Below the pieces are notes generated by a model. The model saw only the letters and a list, made by a program, of their open reading frames with translations, made no database searches and was not told the DNA's origin. From Streptomyces liliiviolaceus (GTDB lineage Bacteria > Actinomycetota > Actinomycetes > Streptomycetales > Streptomycetaceae): a DNA stretch of 64,000 bases. The first letter of the stretch is position 1; each line of letters starts with the position of its first letter. Below, piece after piece: positions 32,468 to 41,078 of this stretch. The position numbers and the translations under genes are program-made. The stretch spans positions 1,674,001 through 1,738,000 of the forward strand of contig NZ_JAGPYQ010000002.1 in the NCBI RefSeq assembly GCF_018070025.1, read 5' to 3'.

Positions 32468-34216
32468 ATGAGCCCCACTCCTTCCCGCACGCGCCGTATC
32501 GCGGCGCCCCTCACCGCAGGGCTGCTGGCCGCAGGCGCCCTCTCCCTGCCCGCGCAGCAGGCGCACGCCGCCGGCAGCGTCGTCAGGGTGACCGGCTCCC
32601 AGGGCAACTGGCAGCTCACCGTGGACGGCAGCCCGTACCAGGTCAAGGGCCTGACCTGGGGTCCGGCCGTGGCCGACGCCGGCCGGTACATGCCCGACGT
32701 CAGATCCATGGGCGTCAACACCGTCCGCACCTGGGGCACCGACGCCTCCAGCAAGGCCCTGTTCGACTCCGCGGCGGCGAACGGCATCAAGGTCGTCGCC
32801 GGGTTCTGGCTGCAGCCCGGCGGCGGCCCGGGCAGCGGCGGCTGTGTCAACTACCTGACGGACACGGCGTACAAGAACCAGATGCTCGACGAGTTCCCCA
32901 AGTGGGTCCAGGAGTACAAGGACCACCCCGGTGTGCTGATGTGGAACGTCGGCAACGAGTCGGTGCTCGGCCTGCAGAACTGCTACAGCGGTGACGAGCT
33001 GGAGCGGCAGCGCAACGCCTACACCACCTTCGTCAACGACATCACCAGGAAGATCCACGGGATCGACCCGAACCACCCGGTCACCTCGACCGACGCGTGG
33101 GTCGGCGCCTGGCCCTACTACAAGCGCAACGCACCCGACCTCGACCTGTACGCCGTCAACGCCTACAACGCCGTGTGCGACATCAAATCGGCCTGGGAAC
33201 AGGGTGGTTACACCAAGCCGTACATCGTCACCGAGAGCGGCCCGCCGGGCGAGTGGGAGGTGCCCGACGACGCCAACGGGGTCCCCCAGGAGCCCACCGA
33301 CCAGGCCAAGGCGGCCGGATACACCAGGGCGTGGGGCTGTGTCACCGGACACCGGGGGGTCGCGCTCGGCGCCACGATGTTCCACTACGGCACCGAGTAC
33401 GACTTCGGCGGGATCTGGTTCAACCTGCTGCCCGCAGGACAGAAACGGCTGTCGTACTACGCGGTGAAGCGTGCGTACGGCGCCGACACCTCGCGCGACA
33501 ACACTCCCCCGGTCGTCTCCGCACTGTCCGTGGAGGGCGACGCGGGCAAGGTGCAGGCCGGGCGCGACCTGACCCTGGCGGTCGGCGCGAGCGACCCGGA
33601 CGGGGACGCGATCTCGTACGAGGTCCTGGACAACAGCATGTACGTCGACCGGAGCGGGCAGCTCACCCCGCGGCCGCACACCGATCTCGGCGGGGGGCGC
33701 CTCAGGGTCACCGCGCCCGACCGGCCCGGTGTCTGGAAGATCTACGTCAAGGCCACGGACGGCAGGGGCAACGTCGGCGTCGAGACGCGCTCGATCCGTG
33801 TGGTGCCGCCCGTCGTCGACGGCACCAACCTCGCGCTGAACAAGCCGGCGACCGCCTCCTCGTACCAGACGGGCGGCGGTGACTGCCCCTGCACCGCAGC
33901 GGGCGCCGTGGACGGGAAGAACGACACGCGCTGGGCCAGTGACTGGAGCGATCCGCAGTGGCTACGGGTCGATCTGGGCACGCGGAGCACGTTCAGGCAT
34001 GTGCAGCTGGTCTGGGAGACCTCGTACGCCAAGGCGTACACGATCCAGACGTCCGACGACGGTCAGAGCTGGCGGACCGTGCGCGAGGTGACCGACGGCA
34101 ACGGCGGGGTCGACGACTTCGACGTCCAGGGCACCGGCCGCTATGTGCGCGTCAACGGCACCGCGCGCGGCACGGGTTGGGGCTACTCCCTCTACGAGTT
34201 CGGCGTCTACAACTGA
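32468..34216 (+). CDS. secreted GH2/GH5-like TIM-barrel glycosidase with C-terminal F5/8C (CBM32-like) domain
   Basis: A 582-residue exported protein. The signal peptide ends near QQAHA at residue 34. A TIM barrel of GH2-type covers residues 40-340 (YQVKGLTWGP; MGVNTVRTWGTD; HPGVLMWNVGNES; PYIVTESGPPGEW), with E164 as likely acid/base and E256 as likely nucleophile. A beta-sandwich (NTPPVVSALSVEGDAGKVQAG; SDPDGDAISYEV) follows at about 350-445. The last 135 residues are a discoidin/F5-8C carbohydrate-binding domain (NLALNKPATASSY; DGKNDTRWASDWSDPQWLRVDLG). The substrate is unknown; a beta-glucan or decorated polysaccharide is possible. It is in operon with DUF1996. Confidence 0.85.
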   Translation: MSPTPSRTRRIAAPLTAGLLAAGALSLPAQQAHAAGSVVRVTGSQGNWQLTVDGSPYQVKGLTWGPAVADAGRYMPDVRSMGVNTVRTWGTDASSKALFDSAAANGIKVVAGFWLQPGGGPGSGGCVNYLTDTAYKNQMLDEFPKWVQEYKDHPGVLMWNVGNESVLGLQNCYSGDELERQRNAYTTFVNDITRKIHGIDPNHPVTSTDAWVGAWPYYKRNAPDLDLYAVNAYNAVCDIKSAWEQGGYTKPYIVTESGPPGEWEVPDDANGVPQEPTDQAKAAGYTRAWGCVTGHRGVALGATMFHYGTEYDFGGIWFNLLPAGQKRLSYYAVKRAYGADTSRDNTPPVVSALSVEGDAGKVQAGRDLTLAVGASDPDGDAISYEVLDNSMYVDRSGQLTPRPHTDLGGGRLRVTAPDRPGVWKIYVKATDGRGNVGVETRSIRVVPPVVDGTNLALNKPATASSYQTGGGDCPCTAAGAVDGKNDTRWASDWSDPQWLRVDLGTRSTFRHVQLVWETSYAKAYTIQTSDDGQSWRTVREVTDGNGGVDDFDVQGTGRYVRVNGTARGTGWGYSLYEFGVYN

Positions 34217-34255
34217 CCTGTGGGACGACCGGCGCCGAAGGTCGGCCCGCACTCC

Positions 34256-34268
34256 GGGAGAGCGCTCT
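34256..34268. promoter_or_regulatory. partial LacI-type operator before the cluster C regulator
   Basis: GGGAGAGCGCTCT repeats 13 bases of the perfect palindrome at 31178-31195. It lies about 24 bases before a -10-like TAGGGT (34292-34297), overlapping the -35 zone, which fits weaker autoregulation. Confidence 0.65.
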
Positions 34269-34303
34269 ATGCCGTCCGTGACCGGTGCCGTTAGGGTGCG
34301 GGC

Positions 34304-35344
34304 ATGAGCAGACAGGCCCCGACCCTGGAGGATGTGGCGCGGGAGGCGGGCGTCTCCCGCGCCACCGTCTCCCGCGTCGTCAACGGTGTCCGCAACGTCG
34401 ACCCCGCCATCCAGGAGTCGGTCCGCCAGGCCATCAGCAGAACGGGTTACGCGCCCAATCAGGCGGCCAGATCGCTGGTGACCCGGCGTACCGAGACCGT
34501 GGCGCTCGTGGTGTCCGGCGCCGGTGACGTCTCGGAGGAGGAACGGAACGCCTTCGCCGCGCGGGTGGTGGCGGATCCGTTCTTCGGCCGGGTGGTGAGC
34601 GGGGTCGTGGGCCAGTTGCGTCCGCGTTCGATGCATCCGGTGCTCATGTTCGCCGAGACCGACGAGGCACGGCAGGAGGTCGTGACGTATCTGCGGCAGG
34701 GCAGCGCGGACGGGGCCCTCGTGGTCTCGACGCACGCGGACGACCCGCTGCCCGCGCTGCTGGCCGCGGCGGGGCTGCCCGCCGTGCTGTTCGCCCGGCC
34801 CGCCCGGCCGGTCGCGCTCAGCTATGTCGACCTCGCCCACCGGGACGGCGGACGGCTGGCCGCCGAGCATCTGCTGGGCCGCGGCTGCCGACGGATCGTC
34901 ACCGTGTCCGGACCGCTGGCCGTGACCGCGAGCCAGGAGCGCCTTGCCGGGTTCCGCGACACGATGGCCCGCCATGGTCACGCGTACGTCCCGCTCGTCC
35001 AGGGCGGTTTCACCGTCGACAGCGGTGTGGCGGCGATGACGGAGCTGCTCGCCGAACACCCGGACGTGGACGGGGTGTTCGCGGCCAACGACCTGATGGC
35101 CCAGGGCATCTGCCAGGTGCTGCGGGAGCACGGGCGGCGGGTGCCGCACGATGTCGCGGTCGTCGGGTTCGACGATTCGAGCGTGGCGGTCACCTGCCGG
35201 CCACCGCTGACCACCGTCCGCCAGCCGGTCGAGGACATGGCGGCGGCGATGGCCCGCCTGCTCGCCGAACACATCGGGGGTGTACGCACCGAGCCGACGT
35301 CGATCATCTTCGATCCCGAGCTGGTGGTCCGGGAATCGGCGTAG
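34304..35344 (+). CDS. LacI family regulator of the extracellular polysaccharide cluster
   Basis: A 346-residue LacI repressor. The HTH is at residues 5-50 (PTLEDVAREAGVSRATVSRVVNGVRNVD) with hinge NQAARSLVTRR. The sensor domain continues from TVALVVSGAGD to VAVVGFDDSSVAVTCRPPLTTVRQPVEDM. The ATG is 6 bases after TAGGGT, so the transcript is probably leaderless. Operator-like sequence precedes it, and a perfect version lies in front of the DUF1996/GH gene pair; I infer that it represses both, possibly also the alginate-lyase gene and the GH16-like gene. Confidence 0.92.
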   Translation: MSRQAPTLEDVAREAGVSRATVSRVVNGVRNVDPAIQESVRQAISRTGYAPNQAARSLVTRRTETVALVVSGAGDVSEEERNAFAARVVADPFFGRVVSGVVGQLRPRSMHPVLMFAETDEARQEVVTYLRQGSADGALVVSTHADDPLPALLAAAGLPAVLFARPARPVALSYVDLAHRDGGRLAAEHLLGRGCRRIVTVSGPLAVTASQERLAGFRDTMARHGHAYVPLVQGGFTVDSGVAAMTELLAEHPDVDGVFAANDLMAQGICQVLREHGRRVPHDVAVVGFDDSSVAVTCRPPLTTVRQPVEDMAAAMARLLAEHIGGVRTEPTSIIFDPELVVRESA

Positions 35345-35382
35345 GGCCGGGAATCGACGCAAGGCCGGGAATCGGCGTAGGG
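35329..35382 (+). repeat. 18-bp tandem repeat (three copies) spanning the LacI stop codon
   Basis: Units at 35329-35346, 35347-35364 and 35365-35382 have the form CCGGGAATCGGCGTAGGG. Units 1 and 3 are identical, and unit 2 differs at three bases. The first unit contains the LacI stop codon. Confidence 0.85.
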
Positions 35383-35436
35383 CCGGTCGGGCTGTGGCGC
35401 CGGGCGGGGGCACCGGCGAGGATGTTTTCCGGCAGT

Positions 35437-35492
35437 CGGCCTTTGGTAACCGGTCTCTGATAACCGGGCTCTGGTAAATGGCCTTTGACAGT
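35437..35492 (+). repeat. 14-bp tandem repeat (four copies) upstream of the GH16-like gene
   Basis: Units CGGCCTTTGGTAAC, CGGTCTCTGATAAC, CGGGCTCTGGTAAA and TGGCCTTTGACAGT follow each other exactly. The array ends 27 bases before the GH16-like start. Fourteen bases is not a helical repeat, so an operator array is less likely than slippage-derived sequence. Confidence 0.75.
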
Positions 35493-35519
35493 CGGCAGTT
35501 GCGACACGAGGAGTCCGTG

Positions 35520-36428
35520 ATGGGTTCACACGCGGCCCCGCACCACCTGAGGCCCCCCTTCCTGCTGGTGTCCGTGGCGGCCGCGCTCGCGGCCGCGCTC
35601 CTGTGGCTCCCCCGTGCCGACGGTGCGCCCGCGAGGACCGACGCCTGCGGTTCCACGGCCGTGCGGCTGCCCCGCGGTGACTGCGGTCCCTTCTGGCAGG
35701 TCCTCGCCGAGGACTTCAACGGCGACCGTGTACCGCTCGGTTCGTTCAGCGACTGCGATCACCGCGTCGACACCTCCGGCGCCCACTGCGGAGGGCTGCG
35801 CGGCACGTTCCGCGACAACTGGTGGGCCTATCCCACCGGTTGGCCCGACACGGCCGGAAGCCGGGGCCGGGAGGTGGTGGGCGTGTACCACCCGGAGGAC
35901 ACCGTGAGCGTGGGTCCCGCGGCGAACGGCGACGGGCGGATGTTCGTCCGGATGTGGCGTCCGGCCGACGGCGGTCCCGTGCACTCCGCGGCGGTGGTGC
36001 CGCGCGCGGTGATGGACATGGCCTACGGCAAGTACTCGGCACGCATCAAGGTGACGAAGGCGGCGCCCGGCTACAAGTCCGCCTGGCTGCACTACGGCGG
36101 CGGCTGCGAGATGGACCACCCCGAGGGCGAGTGGACCGGCCCGCTCTCGTCCTTCCACCATCCCTGCGGGGGCGGCGAACAGGGCTATTTCCCGGGCAGC
36201 GACGACTGGACCGACTGGCACACGGTGTCCACGGAATGGACGCCCGGCCATGTGCGGTTCTTCGTCGACGGCCGCGAGACGGGCCACGACACCAGGGGCG
36301 TGCCGGACAGCCCGCTGTCCTGGGTGATGCAGAACGAGAGCGCCCTGGAGGGGCCGGGGGCGGCGCCCGGCAGCAGCGCGCAGATCGACATCACGTGGGT
36401 GGCGGCGTACGCGTACGGGTGGAAGTGA
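35520..36428 (+). CDS. secreted GH16-like (concanavalin-like) protein
   Basis: A 302-residue exported protein. The signal peptide is HHLRPPFLLVSVAAALAAALLWLPRADGAPA. The rest is a jelly-roll of the GH16/laminarinase type: WQVLAEDFNGDRVPLGSF, YGKYSARIKVTKA, then the catalytic-type motif ExDxxE seen as EMDHPE with E197, D199 and E202, followed by WHTVSTEWTPGHVRFFVDG. These three residues match nucleophile, helper and acid/base of GH16, so hydrolysis of a beta-glucan-like polymer is likely. The start at 35520 has GAGGAG 7 bases upstream; an in-frame ATG at 35478 would add 14 residues from the 14-bp repeat. It probably belongs to cluster C. Confidence 0.8.
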   Translation: MGSHAAPHHLRPPFLLVSVAAALAAALLWLPRADGAPARTDACGSTAVRLPRGDCGPFWQVLAEDFNGDRVPLGSFSDCDHRVDTSGAHCGGLRGTFRDNWWAYPTGWPDTAGSRGREVVGVYHPEDTVSVGPAANGDGRMFVRMWRPADGGPVHSAAVVPRAVMDMAYGKYSARIKVTKAAPGYKSAWLHYGGGCEMDHPEGEWTGPLSSFHHPCGGGEQGYFPGSDDWTDWHTVSTEWTPGHVRFFVDGRETGHDTRGVPDSPLSWVMQNESALEGPGAAPGSSAQIDITWVAAYAYGWK

Positions 36429-36476
36429 GCGGCGGAACCGTGCCGTGGGTTTCGACCTGCGCAGTGCGTTTCGTGC

Positions 36477-37628
36477 TCAGTCGAACCGCAGGATGCGCGG
36501 GGCGAAGGTGCCCTCGGGGCCGTCCGCGCGGCCGACCGACCACACCGTCTCCGTCTCCGTGCCCGGCACGGTCGCCAGCCGGAGCGTCCAGGATTCGCCC
36601 TCTCCGGTCACCGCCGGTTCGCCGTACTCGGTGAACGACTGGCCGTTCCAGGCGAGGAAGTCCGGCCCGGGGACGAGCGGCGGGCTGCTGCCCACCGGTC
36701 CCCACTTCTGCGAGCGGGCCACCGAGACCCAGCCCAGCGTGCCGGACGCGGTGGCCGCCAGGGAGTCGATGGAGCCGAAGTCGGTGGGCACGGACACCTT
36801 GTTCCACGTCTGTCCGTCGAAGCGGACGAGCAGGGGCGGAATCGGCCGTCCCGGCGGACCGCCGACGAATCCGGCGGTGCCGCCCGCCCACACCTCGGTC
36901 GGCGAGACCGCGAGCACACTTCCGACAGCCGACCGGGGGAAGCCGTCCACGACCGTCTGCTGCCACTCCTGCCCGTCCCAGTGCGACACGGCCGCACCCG
37001 AGACGTTCGCGCCCGCGGCCCAGACGTCGTCCGCCGCCAGGATGTGCAGGCCGTAGACGGATCCGGGCGGCGCCGGTACGTCCTGCCAGTCGCTCCCGTC
37101 CCAGCGCAGCAGGGCCTGCGCGCCGCCCCGCGAACCGATCAGCCAGGTCTCGCCGCCACCGGCGACGGCCTTGGTCGGCACGACCCCGCTCGGCGGGCTG
37201 CTCTCGTTCCAGGCCTTGCCCTCGTACCGGAGCAGACGGGCGCCGCCCGCCGAGTCGCGGCCGACCGCCCATACCGCGGTCGGTGAGGTCGCGGCGATGG
37301 ACAGCAGTTCCCCCTGCCAGCGGATCCCGGGCAGGTTCTGGCGCTGCCAGGCGGTTCCGTCCCAGCTCAGTACCAGCGGGAAACCCGGCGCCTCACGGCC
37401 GACGGCGTCGGCACCCACCGCCCACGCGCTGTCCGGCCCGAACGCCACGGCCTCGTTCAGCGCGGCCTGCGGGCGGACCTGTGCCGGGACCGGAACGTGG
37501 TGCCACGACCGCTCATCCGCCGCGGCGGACGCCATGCCGGCCACGACGGTCATGGCTACGGCGAGGGCGGCGACGAGAAACCTGTATGGCACAAGAAGCC
37601 TGCGGGTCATGGACAGTCCGTGGGTCAT
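36477..37628 (-). CDS. secreted beta-propeller-like protein A
   Basis: A 383-residue exported protein of unknown function. The signal peptide (YRFLVAALAVAMTVVAGMASA) is followed by about six repeats of 45-50 residues with a recurring pattern of AVWAVG ... LLRYEGKAW or DVWAAG ... VSHWDGQEW, as in kelch-like or Asp-box-like propellers. The start ATG overlaps the stop of the upstream gene (ATGA), so it is coupled to the second propeller protein, which has the same design. A Met six codons in is an alternative start. The gene is convergent with the GH16-like gene. Confidence 0.7.
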   Translation of the reverse strand: MTHGLSMTRRLLVPYRFLVAALAVAMTVVAGMASAAADERSWHHVPVPAQVRPQAALNEAVAFGPDSAWAVGADAVGREAPGFPLVLSWDGTAWQRQNLPGIRWQGELLSIAATSPTAVWAVGRDSAGGARLLRYEGKAWNESSPPSGVVPTKAVAGGGETWLIGSRGGAQALLRWDGSDWQDVPAPPGSVYGLHILAADDVWAAGANVSGAAVSHWDGQEWQQTVVDGFPRSAVGSVLAVSPTEVWAGGTAGFVGGPPGRPIPPLLVRFDGQTWNKVSVPTDFGSIDSLAATASGTLGWVSVARSQKWGPVGSSPPLVPGPDFLAWNGQSFTEYGEPAVTGEGESWTLRLATVPGTETETVWSVGRADGPEGTFAPRILRFD

Positions 37629-38701
37629 GGTCGGGCTCCCAGCCGCTCGCTCATCAGGTTCGGTTTCGAGCCGTAGATCTCGGCGGTTCCGAAGGACAGC
37701 AGTGCGGATCCGGTGCGCGCCAGTGCACGCGGTTTGACGTCGATCGCGTTCGTGCGCTCCGGTCCGTAGGAGAAGGTGGTGCGGCGGCCGTCCACGCGTG
37801 CGTACTTCGACTGGAACGCGCGGTCGCTGCGCACCGGCAGCCACAGCGCGCCGTCCGGGCCGCGCACCATGGCCTCGGTGTAGGTGTCGCCCAGCGGTGG
37901 GTGGGTGGTGCGCCAGGCGCTCCCTTCGCCGTCCCAGGTCATGAGATAGGTGCCGGCCACGCCGTCGGTGTACTGGCTGCCTCCGATCGTGACCCGGCCG
38001 GACGGTTCGAGCAGGATGGTGTGCACGTTGCTGTCCGGCGGCAGCGGCACCCCCGCGTCCCGCCACGCCGTGCCGTCCCAGCGCAGGACTGTGGTGCCGG
38101 TGTCCGTGTCCGCCCAGGCCCAGGCGTCGTCGGCGGCACGGGCGGTGATGCCCATCAGGTACCGCACACCGTCCGGGGTGGCCTGCACGGTCCAGCCCGA
38201 ACCGTCGTGGTGCAGCACCTTCAGCCCGGTGTCGTCCTCGCCGACCACCCAGGCGGCACCCGGTACCGCGGTGAAGTCCTGGTACGTCCACAGGGTCTGC
38301 GGCAGCGGGACGGTACTCCACGTCCCCGCCGACCGGCGCAGGATCTCTCCGGCTCCGTCGCGGTTGTGGAAGATCCACACTTCCCTGCCGACGAACTGCA
38401 CCTTGCCCAGCCAGCCCGGTTCACCGGCGCCGGGGAAGGTCGTGTCCCGGCTCCACGCCATGCCGTCCCACCGGTACAGCATCGGCATCAACCCGTCGGC
38501 GGCCTGCTCGTACCCGGTCGCCCACGCCTCGCCCGGCGCCCGGGCGGCGAGATCGGTCACGGTCACCGGCGGGGCCGCCGCCGGCACCGGCAGCACAGAC
38601 CACCTCAAAGTCACCGCGGGCGCCCCCGCCGCCCCCGTCGGCGACGTCAGCGCGGCACACGCGAGCACGAGGCAGACAACGGCCGCACGAAGACTGTTCA
38701 C
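37625..38701 (-). CDS. secreted beta-propeller-like protein B
   Basis: A 358-residue exported protein. From the GTG at 38701 (GGGGGG upstream) the signal peptide reads NSLRAAVVCLVLACAALTSPTGAAG. The mature part has repeats of the form GEAWATGYEQ ... LYRWDGMAW, GAAWVVGEDD ... VLHHDGSGW and DDAWAWADTD ... VLRWDGTAW, the same pattern as the downstream partner. Function unknown; extracellular ligand binding is a guess. Reading further upstream in this frame is possible but leads into the divergent region of the cyclophilin gene. Confidence 0.7.
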   Translation of the reverse strand: MNSLRAAVVCLVLACAALTSPTGAAGAPAVTLRWSVLPVPAAAPPVTVTDLAARAPGEAWATGYEQAADGLMPMLYRWDGMAWSRDTTFPGAGEPGWLGKVQFVGREVWIFHNRDGAGEILRRSAGTWSTVPLPQTLWTYQDFTAVPGAAWVVGEDDTGLKVLHHDGSGWTVQATPDGVRYLMGITARAADDAWAWADTDTGTTVLRWDGTAWRDAGVPLPPDSNVHTILLEPSGRVTIGGSQYTDGVAGTYLMTWDGEGSAWRTTHPPLGDTYTEAMVRGPDGALWLPVRSDRAFQSKYARVDGRRTTFSYGPERTNAIDVKPRALARTGSALLSFGTAEIYGSKPNLMSERLGARP

Positions 38702-38902
38702 GAGCCCCCCAGAGTCACAAGTGCCCCAGAACGTGAAGATCGGACAGCCTAGGGGCGCTCCCGCACCCGTGAACAGGCGGCAACCGGCCGATCCGGCCGA
38801 TCGCGGAGGCATCTGCCGGGGGAACCACCGGAAACTGGGCGTCTCGGGCGGCGAAGCAGGGCGGCTCCCGGGCGGTGCGCGAGGACATGAAAGGATTGCC
38901 CT

Positions 38903-39400
38903 ATGTCTACCAACGTCTTCTTCGACATCACCATTGACGGCGACGCCGCCGGCCGCATCGTCTTCAAGCTGTACGACGACGTCGTCCCCAGGACGGCGCA
39001 GAACTTCCGTGAGCTGGCCACCGGCCAGCACGGTTACGGATACGAGGGCTCGGGCTTCCACCGTGTCATCCCGGACTTCATGCTCCAGGGTGGTGACTTC
39101 ACCCGCGGCGACGGCACGGGCGGCAAGAGCATCTACGGCGCCAAGTTCGACGACGAGAACTTCAAGCTCAAGCACGACAGGCCGTTCCTGCTGTCCATGG
39201 CGAACGCCGGCCCGAACAGCAACGGCTCGCAGTTCTTCGTCACCACCGTGGTCACCTCGTGGCTGGACGGCAAGCACGTGGTCTTCGGTGAAGTGGTCGA
39301 GGGCCAGGACCTGGTGCAGAAGATCGAGTCCCTGGGTTCGCGCTCCGGTGCCACCCGCGCGAAGATCGTGATCGCTTCCTCGGGCATCGTGGAGAAGTAG
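38903..39400 (+). CDS. cyclophilin-type peptidyl-prolyl cis-trans isomerase
   Basis: A 165-residue single-domain cyclophilin that speeds up proline isomerisation during folding in the cytoplasm. The family core is intact: [76 protein letters not shown]. The catalytic Arg is in FHRVIPDFM and Gln in MLQGGD. Length and motifs are close to eukaryotic cyclophilin A, as for other Streptomyces short forms. It has no signal peptide and stands alone, with a terminator hairpin downstream. Confidence 0.96.
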   Translation: MSTNVFFDITIDGDAAGRIVFKLYDDVVPRTAQNFRELATGQHGYGYEGSGFHRVIPDFMLQGGDFTRGDGTGGKSIYGAKFDDENFKLKHDRPFLLSMANAGPNSNGSQFFVTTVVTSWLDGKHVVFGEVVEGQDLVQKIESLGSRSGATRAKIVIASSGIVEK

Positions 39401-39410
39401 CCGTCCGTAC

Positions 39411-39450
39411 CCCGGGCGGCGGGCCGCCGGCTCGGCGCAGGCCGCCCGGG
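39411..39450 (+). terminator. hairpin after the cyclophilin gene
   Basis: CCCGGGCGGC (39411-39420) pairs perfectly with GCCGCCCGGG (39441-39450). The loop of 20 bases is long and itself GC-rich. It starts 10 bases after the stop. Confidence 0.55.
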
Positions 39451-39551
39451 TCGCCCGCTCGACCCGGGGGTCGTGACGATCTGGTCGCCGCCCCGGGGCT
39501 CCCACCCGGACCCCGGGAGCAGCGCCGAGACGCACCGAGACGCGCGCAGCG

Positions 39552-40190
39552 TCAGCGGCGGACCAGTACCGCGTGTGTGACCGCCGGCGAGGCGACCAGT
39601 TCGGACACGCGGTAGCCGTCGATCCCGTCGCCCAGATTGTCGAGCAGCCGCTCCCCGCGCCCGATGAGCATCGGCGCGATCACCAGGTGGAGCTCGTCGA
39701 TCAGCCGGGCGCGCAGGTACTGCTGGATGACCGCCGCACCGCCGCCGATCCGGACGTCCCTGCCGCCCGCGGCGTCGAAGGCGCGCTGGAGCACCGTCTC
39801 CAGCGGGTCGTCCGTGAAACGGAAGGTCGTTCCGCCGGCCATCTCCAGCGCCGGGCGCGGATGGTGGGTGTGCACGAAGACGTCGTGGTGGTAGGGCGGG
39901 TTGTCGCCCCACCAGCCCTTCCAGGACTCGTCCGCCCAGGGCCCGCGCTGCGGCCCGAACATGTTCCGCCCCATGATCGTAGCCCCGACGTTCCGCTCGC
40001 TGCGGGCGAGGTAGTCGGCGTCGATCCCGCTCTTCCCGGCGGCGACCTCCTCCGTCGCGGCGACGAACCAGCTGTGCAGTTCGTCGCCCCAACCGACGCC
40101 GTCGCCGAACGGCGCGTCCAGGCGCTGGTTCGGACCGGCCACGAAGCCGTCGAGGGAGACCGTCACATTGTGCACGCGGACCTTGGACAC
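39552..40190 (-). CDS. dihydrofolate reductase / RibD C-terminal family protein
   Basis: A 212-residue protein of the bacterial DHFR/RibD-C superfamily, an NADPH-dependent reductase fold. It begins KVRVHNVTVSLDGFVAGPNQ, the standard start for this group, and shows GATIMGRNMFG, the cofactor block DVRIGGGAAVIQQYL and the final IDELHLVIAPMLIGRGERLL. The GTG start is backed by GAGGTG 7 bases upstream. Substrate unknown; family members in actinomycetes act on pterins, pyrimidines or other compounds. A second, distinct copy of the same fold lies just upstream. Confidence 0.88.
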   Translation of the reverse strand: MSKVRVHNVTVSLDGFVAGPNQRLDAPFGDGVGWGDELHSWFVAATEEVAAGKSGIDADYLARSERNVGATIMGRNMFGPQRGPWADESWKGWWGDNPPYHHDVFVHTHHPRPALEMAGGTTFRFTDDPLETVLQRAFDAAGGRDVRIGGGAAVIQQYLRARLIDELHLVIAPMLIGRGERLLDNLGDGIDGYRVSELVASPAVTHAVLVRR

Positions 40191-40343
40191 GGCTTTCACC
40201 TCTCGTATTGAAGTCGCTCTCTCACTCCTGCGTCGCACGGAGCGTGCTCGGATCGACATCCCCACCCACATTTTTGCGGCGGAGCTGACTCCCGCCGTCC
40301 TGCTCGAACGCGGGCAGAGGACGTTCGAGGAACACGGCTGGAA

Positions 40344-40922
40344 TCAGTCATGCAGGGTCGGCCGGTACACGAGTACCTGGGTGCGGCCGTCGAGCGTACG
40401 GCTCTCGATCAGGTCAAGGTCGAAGTCGGGCGCGCCCTGGAAAATCGGTTCGAGGCCGGTCCGACCGGTGATCACGGGAAAGAGCGTCACGTGGACGCGG
40501 TCGACCAGACCGGCGGCCATCAGCGCCCTGTTCATCGACAGGCTGCCGTGCGAGCGCAGCGGAACCTTGGACTCCTCCTTGAGCCGGGCGACGACGTCGA
40601 CCGCGTCGCCGTTCACGAGGTCCACGTCCGCCCAGTCCAGTGGGCCTTTCAGCGTGGTCGACACCACCGTTGCCGGCAGGTTCCTCATGCGGGTGACCCA
40701 CGGGTCGCGCACGTCGGACTCCTCGGTGCTTGAGGCCAGCATCCGGGCGAACGCCCGGTACGTGTTGGCCCCGAAGACCATGCGCTGCTCCTCCCCGTAC
40801 AGGGCGAGGCGGTGGTCGAGCAGCTCGGGTCCCTGCTTGCCCCAGTAGCCGGTCCAGTCCCCGCCTGCGGCACCGAAGCCGTCGAGGCTGCAGAAGACGT
40901 CGAAGGTGTAGGGAACGGTCAT
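40344..40922 (-). CDS. dihydrofolate reductase / RibD C-terminal family protein
   Basis: A 192-residue member of the same superfamily as its neighbour but clearly divergent. It starts TVPYTFDVFCSLDGFGA and shows EEQRMVFGANTYRAFARML and the glycine-poor cofactor segment LRSHGSLSMNRALMAAGLVDRVHVTLFPVITGRTG. GAGGAG precedes the ATG at 40922. It is in the same orientation as the 39552 gene, 153 bases apart with no clear terminator between, so cotranscription is possible. Confidence 0.85.
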   Translation of the reverse strand: MTVPYTFDVFCSLDGFGAAGGDWTGYWGKQGPELLDHRLALYGEEQRMVFGANTYRAFARMLASSTEESDVRDPWVTRMRNLPATVVSTTLKGPLDWADVDLVNGDAVDVVARLKEESKVPLRSHGSLSMNRALMAAGLVDRVHVTLFPVITGRTGLEPIFQGAPDFDLDLIESRTLDGRTQVLVYRPTLHD

Positions 40923-41078
40923 GGTGCTCTCCTCGGGCCGGGACCGGTGCGTCCTGTCGTGGATACAGACCAGCCGCCACGGCACAACTCATCGGTCCCG
41001 GCCCCCGGAATCCGTCCCGGCCGCCCCGGATGCGGGGCGCGGACGGTTTGCCGCGGACGGCTTACCGCCGACAACGGT

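Noticed and set aside
35437..35492. CRISPR-like array
   Set aside because: The 14-bp units are contiguous without spacers, and no cas genes are present.
38749..39535. N-terminal extension of propeller protein B through the cyclophilin gene
   Set aside because: This would read antisense through a complete cyclophilin. The GTG at 38701 gives a proper signal peptide with a ribosome-binding site.
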